Origin: Salinicoccus sediminis
GTDB lineage: Bacteria > Bacillota > Bacilli > Staphylococcales > Salinicoccaceae
DNA length: 64,000 nucleotides
NCBI RefSeq assembly: GCF_000986795.1
Contig: NZ_LAYZ01000001.1
Coordinates: 1-64,000 of the forward strand
Direction: 5' to 3'
Each line of letters starts with the position of its first letter. The first letter of the stretch is position 1. The translations under genes were made by a program, and so were the position numbers. Under the pieces are notes generated by a model. That model ran no database searches and had not been told where the DNA came from. It worked only from the letters and a program-made list of their open reading frames with translations. Below, one piece after another: positions 62,948 through 64,000 of the stretch.

Positions 62948-64000
62948 TTGAATGCATCAAAAAAAGAAAAGGCAAATATACAGATAATCCCCCTCGGCGG
63001 TGTCGGCGAGATAGCCAAAAACATGTACATTGTTGAAGTGGATGAGGAAATGTTCATACTTGATGCGGGGCTGATGTTCCCCGAAGACGAGATGCTCGGT
63101 GTCGATATAGTGATACCGGACATTTCCTACGTCCGTGAAAACAAGCACAGGCTGAAGGGTATATTCCTTTCCCACGGGCACGAGGATTCAATCGGTGCAA
63201 TACCCTATATCATCGAAGAGCTGAACGTTCCGATATATGGCTCCAAGCTTACCCTCGCACTTGTCAAAGACAGGCTCAGGGCAAAGGGCGTAAACAAGAA
63301 GTTCAAGTTTTATACAATCAACAGCAAGTCCCGCATGAAATTCAAGAATGCCGAAATGGTATTTTTCGAAACAAGCCACAGCATTCCTGATTCATACGGC
63401 GTCAGCATCGAAACGAAATACGGCTCCATCGTCTACACGGGGGAATTCAAGTTCGACCAGAGCCTGAAGGGCGATTACGGCTATAACATGGCAAAGATGT
63501 ATGACATTGCACAAAAAGATATCCTTGCACTGATAAGCGACTCGACCGAAGCGGAAAAACGCGGCTACAATACACCGGAAAATGTGATTGAAGAGCATAT
63601 TCTGGACGGATTCGCCAAAGCGCGGGGACGCGTCATCGTTTCATGTTATGCATCCAACTTTGTACGCATCCAGCAGGTTCTGACGAATGCCGCCAAGACG
63701 AACAGGAAAGTCTCTTTCCTCGGCAGGACCCTTGAGAATTCCTTCAAGGTTGCAAGGAACATGGGCTACTTCGATATTCCGGAAGGACTGCTCGTGCCCA
63801 GCCATGAAATAGGAAACTACCCGGACAATGAGGTGGTCATCGTTGCCACAGGGTCGCAGGGTGAACCGATAGAGGCCCTCGGCATCATGTCCCGCGGCCA
63901 GCATGAAGTGACGAATATAAAAGAAGGGGATATCGTCTACATTCTGACGACACCTTCTTCCAATATGGAAGTCGTGCTGTACAGCACGATGAATGAACTG
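62948..64000 (+). CDS. rnjB: Ribonuclease J2, N-terminal part
   Basis: The first 351 codons of a metallo-beta-lactamase RNase, cut by the window end. It resembles staphylococcal RNase J2 closely: [65 protein letters not shown]. The metal motif reads HGHEDS where RNase J1 has HGHEDH, so one zinc ligand is missing, as in J2 subunits that mainly support J1. It starts at TTG 62948, seven bases after AGGAGG. Confidence 0.93.
   Translation, partial: MNASKKEKANIQIIPLGGVGEIAKNMYIVEVDEEMFILDAGLMFPEDEMLGVDIVIPDISYVRENKHRLKGIFLSHGHEDSIGAIPYIIEELNVPIYGSKLTLALVKDRLRAKGVNKKFKFYTINSKSRMKFKNAEMVFFETSHSIPDSYGVSIETKYGSIVYTGEFKFDQSLKGDYGYNMAKMYDIAQKDILALISDSTEAEKRGYNTPENVIEEHILDGFAKARGRVIVSCYASNFVRIQQVLTNAAKTNRKVSFLGRTLENSFKVARNMGYFDIPEGLLVPSHEIGNYPDNEVVIVATGSQGEPIEALGIMSRGQHEVTNIKEGDIVYILTTPSSNMEVVLYSTMNEL

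Noticed and set aside
1-64000. CRISPR arrays, insertion sequences, prophage genes, tRNA or rRNA genes
   Set aside because: No spaced direct repeats, transposase or integrase other than XerC, or cloverleaf-like genes were seen on reading both strands; absence was judged by eye only.

Overview
The window is a 64 kb chromosomal segment of a low-to-mid GC Firmicute, most likely a halotolerant member of Staphylococcaceae near Salinicoccus or Jeotgalicoccus. The reasons are the gene order, which is the Bacillus/Staphylococcus core order from prkC to the RNase J2 gene, the staphylococcal flavour of many proteins (sortase A, XerC, RNase J2, TrmD, UppS), strong Shine-Dalgarno sites of the AGGAGG type, and base composition that looks close to one half G+C by eye (not computed). 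Genus assignment is inference; no rRNA or tRNA gene was seen.

Layout. 1-5,430: end of the PASTA kinase prkC, then an inserted CYP152 P450 of the OleT fatty-acid-decarboxylase type with its own promoter, a convergent rhodanese gene, then rsgA-rpe-thiN, a DUF554 membrane protein and rpmB. 5,490-11,900: yloU-fakA, the serine dehydratase pair sdaAB-sdaAA, recG and an unexpected class A sortase. 11,940-15,500: fapR-plsX-fabD-fabG-acpP behind a clear FapR operator. 15,560-25,050: rnc-smc-ftsY-ylxM-ffh, then rpsP-khpA-rimM-trmD and rplS. 25,140-29,121 (minus strand): an inserted GT2 glycosyltransferase-GtrA-YfhO module. 29,200-41,900: rbgA-rnhB, sucCD, dprA, topA, xerC-hslV-hslU-codY, rpsB and tsf; trmFO, usually between topA and xerC, is absent there. 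41,930-53,370: pyrH-frr, uppS-cdsA-dxr-rseP-proS, polC. 53,380-64,000: rimP-nusA-rnpM-ylxQ-infB-rbfA, truB-ribF, rpsO, pnp, a small unknown gene and the start of rnjB.

How the genes work together. Most of the window is core information processing (translation, RNA turnover, chromosome segregation, protein targeting) and envelope lipid synthesis. Three parts touch fatty acids: FapR and its operon control synthesis, FakA supports activation of exogenous fatty acids, and the OleT-like P450 could remove the carboxyl group of free fatty acids to give terminal alkenes. The accessory additions to the conserved backbone are the P450/rhodanese pair, the sortase, and the envelope glycosylation module.

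Best leads are the OleT-like P450 with the diagnostic histidine and an independent promoter, the xerC gene that appears to start at an AUC codon, the glycosylation module inserted between rplS and rbgA, and a possible short RNA where trmFO would be expected. There is no intergenic stretch above 300 bases. No CRISPR array, IS element, prophage, tRNA or rRNA gene was recognised.
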